From: Phanerodontia chrysosporium
Lineage: Eukaryota > Basidiomycota > Agaricomycetes > Polyporales > Phanerochaetaceae
DNA length: 64,000 nucleotides
Direction: 5' to 3'
Assembly (NCBI GenBank): GCA_001910725.1
Contig: MJGA01000004.1
Location: 620,001 to 684,000 of the forward strand
In this document: positions 1-13,340 of the stretch, piece by piece
Position numbering within the stretch: position 1 is the first letter of the stretch
Layout: the number at the start of each line of letters is the position of its first letter
Program-made: the position numbers and the translations under genes
Notes under the pieces: model-generated
Database searches by the model: none
What the model was told of the DNA's origin: nothing
Seen by the model: the letters and a program-made list of their open reading frames with translations, nothing else

Positions 1-83
1 TTTCTCTAGCCATATACAGCGCGTGCGCAACAACTTGAACGGGACACAGTCTTGCATACTGGAGCCGGGAATGGTCTCTGCCT

Positions 84-124
84 ACTGCTGCTGCTGCTGC
101 TACTCTCTCTCTCTATCTCTCTCA
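84..124. repeat. CTG-triplet and CT-dinucleotide microsatellite
   Basis: A run of CTG triplets (about 85-100) is followed by a CT-rich dinucleotide run (about 103-123). It lies just beyond the stop codon of the minus-strand transcription factor, so it is probably in its 3' untranslated region or downstream flank. Confidence 0.8.
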
Positions 125-215
125 TCTCCTCGTCCGCCTCGCACCCAAACACCCCGCTTCTAGTCGCGTATCGGGAGTCGAAAACCCCGGGGGTCGACGC
201 TCGGGCGCGCGCTGT

Positions 216-3200
216 TCACATGGGCCCGCTCGGCGGCGCCGCGCTGTACGGCGGATGCTGGTAGGGCCCTGCAGCGCCCGAGCCAGAGACGGACGCGGCC
301 GGCTGCTGCTGTTGCTGCTGCGCGCTGTGCTGCGCCTGGTTCATGCGTGCGAAGAAGCTGTCCCACGAGTCTGCACCGAACGACATTTTCGCGCACCACA
401 AAAGGGAGCAAAGAAGAAAAAAAAAAGGTCATCAGTACAACAACAACAACAACAAAACGCAACGGAAACGAGGCATCGGGCCAACCACGCACTCCAGTCG
501 AAGATCGTCTGCGGCATGCCGTCCAGGAAGCCCGCCTCGGCGAGCGCGAGCTGCTCGAGCGCGTTCGCGCCGTTCGCCTGGTCGAGCAGGTTGATCACCT
601 GCACGTACCCCGGCGGGATGCCCGCGCCGGCGTGCGCGTTCGCGCCCCCGTTTCCGCGCGCCGCGCCGCCGAGCCCCGGCGGGAGGACCTGCGCGGGCCC
701 GTTGTTCATCGCCGGGTTCACGTTCGGGTAGTTGGACCCGACGAGCGGCGCGTAGTTCACCATCGTCGGCGCCGCGAGCGGCTGCACCTGCGGGTGGTGC
801 TGTTCGTGCTGCTGCTCTGCTGCTGCTGGCTCTGTTGCTGCTGCTGCTGACGAGAATGCTGTTGGTGCCCGCGCTGCTGCTGCTGCTGCTGCTGCTGGGT
901 GGCCGCGCCGTCTGCGGGCCAAGCAAACGCGATGGGTCTCGGGACGGCGTGCGAGGACGGCGGCGGCGGCTCACCTTCGGGCGCCTCCTCCGTGATGACC
1001 GTGCCCGCGGGCAGGTGCTTGAGGTCCTCAGACGTGCGCGTGTCGCGCGCGACGAACACGCCGCCGCCCGGCCGCGTCGGGTCCTTGCGGAACACGAGCC
1101 CGCCGAGCGGCGGCTTCACCTTCACGCCGCCCGTCGGGTTCAGCGCCGGCGCCTCCGGGTGCAGCGGGTGCAGCGTCGACTCGTACAGCAGCGTGATGAT
1201 CTCCGCGGTCTGCGCAAACAACAGCGAACGGAAGGGAAGACGTCAGCGCGCGCGCACATCGCCAGGTGGGGAAGGGGGAGGGTAACGCGCCTTGCGTCGC
1301 GCAGACATGTGGTCGGACGAGATCGCCGCCTCCCAGCGCCGGATGCAGTCGCGGAGCTTCTTGAGCTTGTTCTGGGCCTCCTCGTCCTGGCGGCGCGCGA
1401 ACGTGTGGTACTGCGCCGGCGGAACACGTGAGTTTCAAGGCACACACACTACTCCCGCGGATCGCCGCCGCGGGGCGTGACAAGGTTGAGGGGGGTGCGT
1501 ACCTGGACAAGGGCGCACGACGTCGCGCAGTACGCCACGAGGAGCCACACGTCGTACATGCGCTCGTTCTGCTCGAGCCAGTCGATCGCGTCGCCCGTGA
1601 GCCGCACGAGCTCCGTCCACTTCTCGACCGTGAGCGCAAACTTGAGGTGCTCGGGGCAGGTGTACGAGATGCGCATGAACACGCGCCAGAAGAGCATGTT
1701 CACGCACGAGTACAGCATGTGCAGCAGGCCTAGACGCAGAGAGTGCGCGCGAGCGCGCGCGCGTGTGTGTGTGTAAGCCTAGGCCGACGGCGGCGGTGCC
1801 GCGGTGCCGCTCGGCATGCCGGCGGCAGCCGCGGCACGCAGACGCATGAAGAAAGGACGGGCGGACGCACCTGCGTGCCGGGGGGTCTGGGGCCCGCGAA
1901 ACTGCAGCTCTTCCGGCAGCGCTGCCCGCCAGCCCTCGAGATCGGTAAGGATGGCCTGCAGCGCCTCATCGGTCGTCACGCTCAGGCCGGCCGGACTGCC
2001 GAGCACGGGTGCCGTCGGGTCAGCGTGTATAAAGAGGGGCAGGGGCAGCCGGCGGGGGGATACGCACGTATAGATGTTCTTCATCACCCGCCCCAGGATC
2101 AGGCTCAGCCGCGCGAGGTAGTCCAGGTACAGGTCCGTCGCGTCGCCCGACGACGGCAGGCGTGCGTCGCAGTCGTTCACGTCGATCATCGACGGGTGCC
2201 CATACGTGACACCCACCCTGGCAAGCAACGACGCAGGCTCAGCCGGGGGTTCTTTTTGCGAGGAGACACCAAAGTGAGCACTCACCATCGATCGAGAATG
2301 ACACAGATGACCCACAGACGTCGTCTGAGCTCAATGTTCTGCTTGACCGCCTCTGCACGATGCAGCCCGAGGTCCTGCGCCTGCGCGCCCGCGTCAGCAA
2401 CACGACGGCAAAAAGGCAGAAGAACGCGGGCGTGCGTACCATGCGAATCGCGCACCCGAGCCGGACCCAGAGCGCCGAAAGCGCATGTGGCGCATACTGC
2501 GAGTGGCAATCGCCGCACATGGCGAGGATCAGCAGCGCCTGGAGGTTCACGATGGAGGCCGTGGACAGCACGTCTTCCTGCTTGATCAGGCTGTTCACCG
2601 CGTACCGGAACTTGTCGAACGTCGCCTGCGGGACCTCGCGGCGCGCGGCGGCGACGAGACAGATCGAGTACAGCAAGATCGGCTGCGGCGGGTTGTTCGC
2701 CAGGAACTCCTCCCGTGTGATCACCGGCAGCAGCGGCGCGATCTCCGTAAAGTACGCGTTCAGCAGCTTCTCGACGACGTCGCGCTCTATGGACGGGTCG
2801 ATCGGCTTCGGCTGCGCCAGCTGCATCTCGCCCGGCTGCGGCTCGTGCACCTGCAGAACGCCGTCGTTCCCGGTGCTCACGTCCCACGTGTGGTGGTAGC
2901 GCATGTCGTAGCTTTCGTACGTGCGCGAAGAGATCATCGCTGAGGAGTGCAGCAGGTACGCAGGCGACGTCGGTCCTGGGCGGTGAGTTCAGCTTGGCCT
3001 CGGGCAGCATAGCGGTGGGCGTCACTTACCAAAGACGCGGACCTCCGAACTACGGCCGCCGTCGGTCGTAGGTGATTGCACCGTCGTCGTCTCGACTCTT
3101 GACCGTTCCTTTTCCTCCTCTTCTTGTTTCAACGCCTCCAGCCTCTGCTTCCTGAAGCGTGTCTCGGTGATGGGCAGGAAGAAGGTACACTCGAATCCGT

Positions 3201-4332
3201 ATTGTTTACAGTGCTGACACTCAGGTGGATCGGTGTCTGGTAGCACATCACATCTGCAACATCATTGCAGGGTTCAGCAAGCCCCGTCGGAAGCGCACAT
3301 ATACCGGCGTGGACATAGACAGAAGACACGCGGGGGGGGAACCAAGAGGGGGGAAAGGCTGGCGCGGAATCTGTTTTGCCTCGTGGAAACGAAGAGCGCG
3401 ACACGAACCTGATCTTCCGACTTCTACAGCTATCACAAGCACGCTGAGTCTTTGTCCGCTTTTTGCTCTCTGACTGCCCCGCCGCGCCGGCCGACCCTGC
3501 GCGCGGTGCGTCTCCGGACGAATCTGTGGGGTAGCGCAAGCATGCGTTAGCTGGGCTGTGACACGGGACGGAGAGACGGGCAGAAGACGGTGAGTACTTC
3601 CTTTTTCGCTTGCCCGTCGACGGGGCCGGTGTGGGCGGCGTTGGGGACTCGGCCTGGGGCTGGGACGACGGGTGTGGGTGGTCGGCGTGGGCGGCGCTGG
3701 GGCCGGGGGCGGCGCCGTACATGACGACGCTGGGCGGGGCAGGGTAGTGCGGGTAGGACGGGTAGGCATGTCCGTAGGCGGCGGGGTGCTGGATCGGGTA
3801 CGGGTAGGTCGTGGCGCCAGGGATGCCTGGGCCTATGTGGGAGCTCTGGCCGTTGTGGGGGGAGGCGGCGGAGGCGGACGGCTGGTGGAAGGGCGAGGGC
3901 GAGGACTGGTAGGGATGGCCGTTCATGGCATAGCCCGGGTGGATAACGTAGGACTGGCCGTGCACGGTGTAGGTGGGGAGGTGGTCAGCGAAGCGGGGCG
4001 AGGACTCGGAGGACGGCTGTTGTTCCCTGACGTTGGAGATGCGAGCTGGGAGAAAAGAAAAGATGTCTCACGTAAGTCGGCGTGCAAGCTGATGGACGAG
4101 GAGGAGATGCACGGAAGGGGGGGAGGGAAGGGGAAAGAGACGCACAGTGATCCACGATGGAGGTGGGTGTGGGCTCTCTGGGAGAATGTACGGGATTGTC
4201 GGCTGGTTTTGTTCTGGACTTTCTTGGTTTCTTTGGTTGAGCCGGGGGATGGGACGGGGTGCGGGACTGCTTGGGCGGCTGCGAGGCACGGTCAGATGGA
4301 ACGTTGTCGGTCGCGGGCGGATGGCTGCTCAT
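216..4332 (-). CDS. Zn2Cys6 fungal-specific transcription factor (XlnR-like architecture)
   Basis: This is a nuclear regulator of roughly 950 residues in about ten exons. I place the start at the ATG ending at 4332; the first exon encodes a P/K-rich N-terminus. A Y/P/H-rich low-complexity region follows, then a binuclear zinc cluster with spacing CX2CX6CX10CX2CX6C (CDSCRSRKIRC then CQHCKQYGFEC), split by an intron at about 3250-3450. A short E/K-rich linker leads into a fungal-specific transcription factor domain (about 2940-1300) containing VTREEFLANNPP and LWVICVILDRW. The C-terminus is glutamine-rich and ends in PYSAAPPSGPM. A one-base frame break sits in the CAG tract near 816: the poly-Q frame stops soon after, while the conserved-looking tail (MVNYAPLVGSNYPNV) is in the next frame. 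Family placement is firm; the regulated pathway is unknown. XlnR-like is only an architecture label. Confidence 0.85.
812..900 (-). repeat. CAG (poly-glutamine) tract inside the transcription factor
   Basis: Several runs of CAG codons on the minus strand encode poly-Q segments separated by short R/H/S spacers. Around 816 one base of a triplet is missing, which breaks the reading frame of the host gene. Repeat-length variation and base-calling error are both plausible here. Confidence 0.8.
1743..1774. repeat. Alternating CG/TG tract in an intron
   Basis: A nearly perfect alternating purine-pyrimidine run (GCGCGC then GTGTGT) lies inside an intron of the transcription factor gene (about 1731-1871). 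Such tracts can adopt left-handed Z-DNA. No function is implied by the sequence. Confidence 0.7.
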
Positions 4333-6025
4333 TATGAAAGCGGCGGATCGAGGTTTATAAACGACTGATGACATGCGCGGGCCAATCGGACCGCGGATTT
4401 CGTGGGTGGGATTAGGCGTGCAGTATTTGTTAGGGCAGCACTCAAAGCGGAATCTGGTCTGGGAGGGGACGCACTGTTCGGAATTGGAAAGGGTGGTGTG
4501 GAACGCGGTTAGGGGCGTGGGCGGGGGCCGCACGGAGGCGGCGGAGGACGTGCAGGACGCTGCCTGGGACGCAGTGGGCGGTGTCGAGGGCCCGGCAGCG
4601 AGCTGTGCGTGGAGGAGGGGACGAAAGCCGACGACGGCATGCCAGGGCGAGCACCGAATAATTGAACTCTGGCGGTGGGATGCCGAGCGTGCCGAGGGCA
4701 GTTGGGAGTCCGCCGGGCAGACTGACAGCGGGGATTTGAAACTCAGCGATAAAGTTGCCCGATCGGTGATTGCGATCCCCGCATGCTCGTCATGGACGAT
4801 GTCCTTACTCATGAATAACGTCGCCCTCGTCAAAACGCCGTCGGAGTGTCCCCCGCTGGTCGCACCGCCGGCCTTTGTCTGCTCACGCTTGCACTCGCAC
4901 TCGCACTCACCCAGCCAGCCAGCGCGCACCCACCCTCACTGTGCGTCCCTGAGTCCGCGCGTCATTCCCCCGCCGCCACGTGCCAAGCATTTTCAGGGGT
5001 CCAACCCTGTCCATCGGGCGGCATCAGCATTCCGCATCCGAACGTCCAAACAACCACCGCTACTTCCGGCGCCTAGCAAGGGGTTGTGTGCCTTTCGCTC
5101 GCCTGCCCTCCATCCCGCTCGCCTCCCCGCGCACGCGCGCACACCCGACGCTGGGCCACGGCGCGGGCTGCTCCAGCGGCACGCGCGCCGGCGTCGATCC
5201 CGGGTCGGGCGTGCCTGGCAAGCTGTGCGTTCCTTGGGGCCCAAAGCATCCGCGCGCACCCTAAATTCGCACAAAGCCTATTCGGACGCGCCTCCATCGT
5301 TAATCGCCCGTATCCATCAACGCACCTGCTGCGGACGCGTAGCTGCGTCCCCCGCCCGCCTTCCATATCGAACACAAGGCCCACGACCCTCGCCTGCTCA
5401 CTATCGTCTCTCCCTCCCAGCACAAGGCCCGCGCCGTGGGCCACATGCACCGCTCCCTGCACCCCCGTTTCCGCTGTAGACACAAGGCTGCAAGCCCCGG
5501 GTACCCCCGCCAGCACCTGCGCTGTCCAGGGCTTCCCGGCATTTGACGACTCGCACTCCTGTGCTACACTGTTTCCACGCTCGGCGAGCCTGCGCCACTG
5601 TACAGCGAGCCGCGCAGCATGCGCCGCGACGCGTCACGTCCTGCACCCTACTGTCGACGTGCATGCAAGCACGGTACTGCTGCTAGCCGCCGCGCCCGCC
5701 ACGCAGCCGCCACCCCACCGCGCCCATCCGACGTCCGCGCCGCGCCCCATTGTGGCTTCGGGCTTTTCCGGACGCACCGGTGATGCGCCCCTCCCGCCTC
5801 GTATGAAAAAAAAAGATCCTCCAGGGTGTTGTTGTATGTAGGTGCCCCTCGAACTAGAATATAGACAGCGAATAAAAAAGCAACCATGCAGACCGCGACA
5901 AATCGACGGAACAAACACCAACGTAGGAACCTCGGAGCGAAGGAATTATAGGAGCGCAGACGAATCCAGGATGATAAGAAAAAAAACAAATTAAGGACAA
6001 TAACTTAGCAGGGGACAGCAGGCGG
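4333..6025. other. Long upstream region of the transcription factor, no gene seen
   Basis: About 1.7 kb between the transcription factor start and the 3' end of the palmitoyltransferase gene. Open frames are present, but none resembles a known protein or shows exon structure. From about 4860 to 5770 the plus strand is very rich in C and T, so a transcript of the factor would carry a G/A-rich leader. It probably holds the promoter and a long 5' untranslated region. Confidence 0.5.
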
Positions 6026-8404
6026 TCAGTTGAGCTTCGCGGACGTGCGGCCCTCTTCCATCGCGAGCGCGGCGTCCGCGCGCCAGAGCACGCCCGGATT
6101 CACCTCGCGCCTGTCCTCCGTCGCGACGGCCGCAAAGTCGAGCCACGAGAAGCCCGCCGGGCGGCAGAGCACGTACACGAGGTTCCGCCGCCAGCTCCCG
6201 TGCGAGAACGGGTTCGGCGGGGCCTCGCCCGGCGCGAGCGACTTGTGCGCCTGGTTCCGGATCTGTGTGTGTGTGTGCGAGGGTCAAGCCCGTCAGTTGC
6301 GCCGTGCGCGGGTGCCTGGGGGGCGGACGCGGACGCACCTGCTCGATCGTCGTCACGTTCAGGAACAGCAGCTGGGATGATGACGCGGTCAGCGTTGCGG
6401 CGGCAGTGGAGCAGCCGGCGGGCGTACCCTAGCGTGATAGAGGAACAGCGCGCCTACGGGCCACACGACGAGGATCGAGATCATGAACGCGACCGCGCTG
6501 CCGACGCCATCCGCGGTGGCGAGCGCCTGGTGGAACGACAGCCCGTACTTGCGCGTGGTCAGCAGCCAGAGGTGGATGGCCGTCGTGCAGATGACCAGAA
6601 TTAGGGTGACAACCTGCGCAGAACGCCGTCAGCAACATCAGTTGCCCGGACACGATCGGACGGGCTTACACAGGAGGTCAAGAAGCAGAAAAAGGTCGTG
6701 TAATTACGTCGCCCGACGCAGTTGTTCACCCACTGGCAGTGGTGGTCGCAGCCGTCCACGCAGTTGTCGCACTGCACATGCAGCCAGTCAGCCGCCGCTA
6801 CCGCAAGGAGAAAACAAGGGGCGCGCGCACCATTTTGCAATGGCTCGAGCGTGGCGGGCGGTAGGTCCGACATGTGGGACAGTACTTGACACGCACCCTA
6901 GATGTCCCCAGGCGCGCGGTGAGAATGTGATCCACGCTCGACTGAGTCATGCACACGTACGTTCCAGCGCGAACTTTCAAATCTCGGGGCAGCGGTTGGC
7001 GCACGCTCTCATCGGAATCTGTGCTTGCCGTGGGCGGATCAGGGTCCAGGTTCCTAGGCAGAATACCGGGGTCTCGGAAGGCCTGCAAAAACGGTTCAGC
7101 ATCGGGGCCGCAGTACGTCGCGGCGCTCCACTGACCGTAGCGAACATGCTCGAGATGGTCAACAGGCACATGTACGCTCCCACGCCCGCAACCGCGGGGC
7201 TTTCATTTAGCCACCACCACACACATGTCGTGCTGAACCACACTCCGGTTATGCCGAGCACGACCGTCAGCGATGCGATGAATGCCCATGGCGTGTCGCC
7301 ACCGGTGAGTATCCGCCCGCCCAGGAAAAAGCGGTTCCGCGACGGGTGCAGCTGATAGTTACGCAGCTTCTTTCCGGTCTTCTCGTCTATGCGCGGGGTC
7401 TCTGCGAGCGGTGGCTTCATGTCGGCCGGAGGGACGGGGTTGAAGGGCAGCTCGTGCACGGACGGCGTCGAGGCACGCTGGGGCGACGACATCGTCTTGA
7501 ACCGTGACAACGGCGACATCGGTGAGTGGTCGTCATCGTGTGTGGTCAGGTTGAACGTCATGTGTCCATTGCCCGACGGCGTGATGGGCGACGCCTGGCG
7601 CGAGCGCGACATGCAGTTCGTTGGAGACTCCGCGCCGTTGGACGACGGTGGACCGTTCGTGAGGACCGGCGACGGCCTCTTCCCGCCTTCAAAGCTAAGT
7701 CCACGCTTGAAGAGCTTGTCAAAGCTCCCCCGCACCCTAGCGCTTGCGCTCAGGTTACTTTCACTCCTCCCGTACGGCCCCAAGGAGAGCCCTGATGGAC
7801 GAGAAGTAATCGTGGAGTTTCGCGGCCTCGCCCCGATGGGAAGCAGCGGCTCCCGGCTGTGCTTAGTGGACTTGGGCGACCTGGGTGGGGAGCGGAAGGA
7901 GCCGTGGTTGAGGTCTTCTGTGGACGAAAGGCCAATGCTTTCGGTTCCGTCCGTCTCTGTCTCCTGCCTAGTGAACGGGGCGATGTGCACGGGAACGGCT
8001 GGGTGAATGTCGGCCGAGACAATAGAGCCCGGGCTCGATGGTCGCATCCAGGGCGTGGGAGACGAAGAGCCATGGTTCGGTCTCTGAGGATGGAAGAAAC
8101 CAGCGGAAGGCTGGATGCCCGTGCCGCCGGACGGAGCGCTGCTCGTCCACGGCTGGAACACAGGCAGAGACGGTGGCGAGGAGAGGTGGTCGTTTCCTCC
8201 AGATGCATTCTGCGTGCGAGAGCGGGCGAAAGCGATGGAGCCTGACCGGGCGTGCAAGGACGCGTCGGCGTTGCTTCCGCTGCGAGTTCGACTTTGGTTC
8301 TGCAGGCGTTGTATGGCAGGGTTGGTGGTTGAGGGACTGGGTGAGAATGGTAGCTGTGTTGCTATTCTCTGCGAGTTGGACGGTAAAGAGTGTGGTGTCG
8401 CCAT
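6026..8404 (-). CDS. ERF2: DHHC palmitoyltransferase, Erf2-like
   Basis: This integral membrane protein S-palmitoylates cysteines, classically Ras in the yeast Erf2-Erf4 complex at the ER/Golgi. The N-terminal 360 residues or so are disordered and S/P-rich, much longer than in yeast. Then come [13 protein letters not shown], two membrane segments ([18 protein letters not shown] and a second ending at MFAT), the cysteine-rich domain with [18 protein letters not shown], and the catalytic [11 protein letters not shown] motif (about 6710-6760). Two more membrane segments and a soluble tail follow, ending SAKLN. The key DHHC cysteine and the zinc-binding Cys/His residues are present. Five or so short introns interrupt the second half. 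Partner and substrate are inferred from the family. Confidence 0.93.
6260..6279. repeat. Short TG microsatellite in an intron
   Basis: A TG dinucleotide run of about 14 bases sits in the last intron of the palmitoyltransferase gene. Confidence 0.6.
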
Positions 8405-8831
8405 AGGTGCCGCTAATCAAATACCAGGGATGGGTCGAAGAATGTACAGGGTCAAAAGGAGGGGAGCCCGCCGTCCATACAAAGAGACGGATGTCTCGGA
8501 CAATGCTGCACCCATGAGGTTGTCTGTGAGTGGAAAAGGCGGTGCATTCTATGATTCTGCCACGCACCTTCCAGCAAGGATACCGTCTACGAACCGACAA
8601 GGGATACCAAGGCTGGTGGACGCTTCGAGAGTGCGCACGACCGTCGAGCGGTGCGAGGAGATGTAAGTCCCAGAAAGGAGATGCCATCACTGGCACGACA
8701 CTCGGCGGCCGTGAGAACTGGGACAACCGCCCATCATTGTAAAAGTCCCGGATGCCGACGGACGCTTCGACGGATAGATATCAAGAAGCAAACTGTATAC
8801 ACAACATGCTACAAGGCCGTCCGTAAAGCTC

Positions 8832-11800
8832 TTAACCACCCAGCCAAAGCAGTCTCTTCACTCCGTATTCCATCTTCGCGTAGACACTCGTGTTGCGCTG
8901 CGCCTCTGCCAGACTGCGATAGCTGGTGATCAGCACGTTGCGGAGGGAAAACGCCACATGGATCACTCACCTCACGACGTCCTCCTGCCTGACGAATTCG
9001 CCGTGGCCACCGCCTGCTTCTCTGCATGCACGAGCGATAGCGTCGACCATGATGTCTACCGCCTCTTTGCAGTTCGCCACGCCCGTTAGTTCGTCTGCCG
9101 GCTCAAAGAAGCTCCCATTCTCTCTGCGGACGCGCGCGGGGTCGATGGGGAGCGCCTTGAAAGCAGCGAACGTCTTATCGTGCTCGAGGACCGGTGCAGC
9201 CGCCTTGGAAAGCATGCTCGACAGCGTGTTTGCCCTGCGCGGGCGCGGGCGCGGCGACGACGGCCTTTCTGGCAATTGTGCAGTCGTCACAAACCCAGGC
9301 GATGCCGGAGGGCTGGCAAAGTCGATGTTGTTCCCAATGGAGTAGCTCGTGACCCTGGTATCTTGTCGGGTGTTTCGCCATGTAATCATGAATCCGTAGT
9401 TTTGCAGAGGATCGCGGCTTCCTTCTTCCAGGGGCGATAAAATGTACACGCCTGCAGGAAAGCCAATAAGCGAGTAGGCCCTGTGGCGCGGAGCGGTCCG
9501 CGTCACCTTTTGTAATCGATACAATGTCGCGAAGCGGCACACGGGTATACATCTTCACCTTCTCCAGGGTATAGTCGTAACTCTGCGTGCGGTCAGTGGA
9601 GCACTCTCAATCTTCTCATGATAGCCACGTACAATGATATAGATAGCACGGACCGTCTGACAGAGGTCAGCGTAGGGTCCTCGTGCCAAGACATTGTAGC
9701 TCACCAATAGGAGGACCTTCTCTTCGAATTTGTCAGAGATCTTCACATTCATCTCCGACGGTGCGAAGAGTGTCCATCCGGAGAGTAGTCGCTCGCCTTC
9801 TGACAATACTCTTGATACGCAGTCCGCAATTGCCTCCGCTCGGATTCTCGAAATCCTGATGAGGTCTTTCGGATCGCTGGACTGCAGCTTGACTAGGAAC
9901 TCGGAGAACACCGAAATGGTGCGATTGCCGAGCATGAAGTCAATGACGGCCTGTCCGAACCAGTCGGCGAATGTCGAGGTGTACATGCTAGCTCGAACGT
10001 GAATATTATGTCGGTAGTGCCTGCCTCGTCAACATACCGTGCTAGCGAGTTTACGCCGTCGTTGAGCATACCACCCAGATCCCGCTTGCCAGTCCTATAC
10101 GGATGTCAGTACTCTGTCGTCAAAAATAGTTCAGAGCATGACCTCGTGAAGTCGCCCTTTCGACACTGCGTTAGCATCTCGTTCCATCCCCGGACTAGGA
10201 CTCGTAGCATACCTTCAGGGCAGACGTCCCCGCGCTGCCAAACGTCAGACGGAAGCGTGTCTCGGTATAATATCACTCACTATTCCCTGCTGATAGCGTC
10301 ACCGTTGTTTGCCCAGACTGGGTGAACACCGTGAGCACGATGAGGTCTTAGCCATTAGGAAATTTCCTCACCGTCATTGAACACTACATCTGTTTCACTT
10401 CTACTGCCGTCAGATGGCTGTTGCAGCGCGACTGCGCCAAGTTGTCTGTTGAGGACATGCCGTGCGAAAGCGGACTGAGAACATATGACTCAGGGTCGCG
10501 ACAGGTTGCAAATGGATGCCTTTTACCTCTACGACGTTGGTCCGATCAAGGCAGTCAATGCAGTTGACACGGAAGACACCTTTCTGTTGAGACATAATAA
10601 GGTTATTAGAAATCCATAGGTACCTACGACAGGTGGAGTGTGAGCAGGTGTACACGAAGCGCGGGGAGGATGAACGCACCCTTGACCCTCAAATGTTCGC
10701 TGCATTTGGTCAATCAATTTCGAAATATTCTCGTACCTAACATGGTCAGCGTGGAGTCTGCATAGTACATGTCTGGACTCACTTCATGCCTTTGGTCTCG
10801 GTATGGAAGTCGTAGTCAATGTATCTGATAGCAAGTCAAATGCCCGCTGCTGACATGCAGTGTGCACACGTACTGTACGTCCTTCAGAGCAAGCTCGTGG
10901 ACAAAGTCGTGGTAGGCTCGTGTCACGACTGACTCTTTCCCATGTTGTTCTGCTAAATTAACGATAGTCTGGTAGGGAATATATTCCATATACAGTTAGC
11001 ATTGCGTCCGTTATACTTAATACAACGTTGACGTACAAGAGGGCCGTAGCGCTGAAGCAGGCGTTGTAGATGTCGCTTCAACGCGTCGAGATTCTGCTCG
11101 TGTGTGCGATCGGGGGACAAAACAGGCGCAGGCTTGAGGCTGTACCCTGGCTGGCTCCAGAACAACGGTACTGCCGCGGCATGTGTCAACAGAAACATGG
11201 GCAGGAACAATCAAGAGCACTCACTTGACCCGCGAACCTGAACATGGCTAAAGACATTCTGAAAGCCTTCTCTCTACAAGCGACGTCAGAATCACAGAGC
11301 GCTCTGAATAATCGTGCATACCTCGACTCGCATGACTGTCTCCGTCTCGACAAAATTCGCCACATTGGCGTCATCGTCTATTCCTCGCCTTTGGTATCGG
11401 AGACCCGCACGGTCTCTTGAGCGTCTAGAGATGAGAATGTAATCGACCACTGCGGCATCGCCTTCTTCAGTTGCCTCGGGCACTCGGGGTATGGGGAAGT
11501 TTGCTATCTGGAAGTAACCCTGCATTATCGGCAATATAAAGGTGTGGAGCTGAGTGAAGGTCAGCTGAAGACAAGCGCAGGCAAAAGGCGGCGAACCCAC
11601 TCCCGCATCGAGCAATGGCTTCGAAAGCCATTCGTTCCACCAATACTGTCGGTCGACGCGTCGCCACAAAGGTAGCGTGGCTGATGGTTCAGTCAAGACG
11701 TGAACCTTGCCGTCTTCGGGGCTCAATTTGTGCAGCTCGTCCAAAGCATTGAGGTCCGCCAAGAGCGCGCTTTGCTTCTTAGCCTTCGCGATCATTTCTT

Positions 11801-13098
11801 GTTTCTGTTGCAATGACCTAGTGATGTCTGCAAGGCATGGTTTACCAAGCAGAGCCTCTGTGTGAAAGAACGAGGCTCACCAAACCGATAGGCGAAGTAC
11901 ATGCCGCCTTTTGCAAACTGATGTACGATCTCTTTGAGGATCTTCTCCTCCAGCTCCGTGTTCTTCTGCTCTACAGTGGCAGGAGGCGGGGATTGCTGAT
12001 TCAGGATGCCTTCCAGCACCTCAGAAGGTTCTCGGTCCCCTCTCCCAATGATAGCGTCCAGGGAGGTACGTTCGTCTACGGACCCCCTCCTGGACGGCAC
12101 GGGAGAGGACTCTGCACTCTCGCTAGCCGCCAAGGCCTGGCTAATGCTCGCTGTACTTTGCCGCTTGGACATCTTGTTCCAGAAGGACAACCTGTCCGCT
12201 AGTGTCTTCGCAATGTTTCCCGTCATGACAGAGAATTCGGACGAAGGCGTTGACAGAGCGGGATCCGACGGGGAGGATCTACCACTGGTGGGTGCGGAGC
12301 CCTCATCCGAGCCCGTGTCGAAACCCTGGACAGACGCTGGGGTCATAACCTTGACCTGCTCTTCCTGCGCGAAGGTGACACGAGGTGTATTCGGGTCTTT
12401 ATCGTCTGGTCCGCGAGGCACGTCTTCCACAGAGCCCCGAGCGGAGATGGCTGCAGCTGGGATGAGGGACAGCCGCGGATTCACGCTTTGACGCGCCGCG
12501 AGCAGCTGGAGAGCGTCCCGAGCGCGGCTCTCGACCAGAGGTATCACCGCCACGCTCTTGACAGTGAATACCTCTTGACTAGGATCAAGCACTGTGGTAC
12601 ATTAAAACAGGCGGTCTCGCGCGAAGGTCTGGCTTGCATACGCACCGTAGCCAACCTCATCCCGCCCGGATACGACGAGTAAATGAGATGCTATGCGGGA
12701 TAATGTTACATAAACTCATCACGCTGACTGCAAGGGATCTGAATCACCTGTGAATAGGGAAATTATACCGACGATACCATACACGATCACGCTCTCTGCC
12801 CAGTTCAACCCGTCGCCCTCCCCATCGTTCTGAATCTCCTCTATCGAGCCCTCCTTCCCCCACGCGATGCGTACGTGCGATTCCGGAAGAACACCTTGCG
12901 GAAGGTGCGGCCTTACCAAGAGGCCTTCTCGCGAGGGCAAAATTGCGAGATACTCGTGTGGACATGGGTGGGGGACAGGTGGAAGCGTGAACTTCGGCTG
13001 CAGAGCCGGAATCGCGTGCGTTGTAGTCGGTATCGTCGATGGTGGTTTGGGAGGCGGCGGTGCCTCTTTCTTAAATGGTTTCGTGAACAGCTTCTTCA
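8832..13098 (-). CDS. SAC-domain phosphoinositide phosphatase with hSac2 domain (INPP5F/Sac2-like)
   Basis: This phosphatase is predicted to remove phosphate from phosphoinositides on endomembranes. The start is the ATG ending at 13098 (MKKLFTKPFKKE). The N-terminal SAC region contains VYGIVGIISLF and, after an intron, LLVVSGRDEVG; a long S-rich insertion follows at about 12050-12450. Conserved SAC blocks follow: YWWNEWLSKPLLDAG, HTFILPIMQGYFQ and ILISRRSRDRAGLRYQRRG. The catalytic CX5R(T) motif is intact (RVNCIDCLDRTNVVE, about 10530-10580). Towards the C-terminus an hSac2-type block is seen (KMYTRVPLRDIVSITKG and YGFMITWRNTRQDTRV, about 9350-9560). The gene ends KRLLWLGG after a short last exon. 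More than ten introns interrupt it. The hSac2 domain separates it from Sac1 and Fig4; lipid specificity is inferred. Confidence 0.88.
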
Positions 13099-13340
13099 TC
13101 GTGAGGGATGTACTACCCGTTGGCCCCTGCGGGCTCCGAAGTCGTTGCAGGTCGCCGTCGCGGTGCAAGTTATGGGCGTCTACTTCGTTTCAGGATGACA
13201 TCAGGCGTCTCTGCTCACAAGGTCGGTAACAGGTAAATGCACTGAAGAGTCCAGTCCAACGTTCAGGAAGCCATGGAAAAGCGTACAGATACAGAGTCGA
13301 TATATACACGAAAAGAGAATTACGTCTCATCGAAAACGTC

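Noticed and set aside
432..974. Long R/P/A-rich open frames overlapping the transcription factor on both strands
   Set aside because: They are shadows produced by GC-rich codons and the CAG repeat. They have no domain, and the real frame carries conserved sequence.
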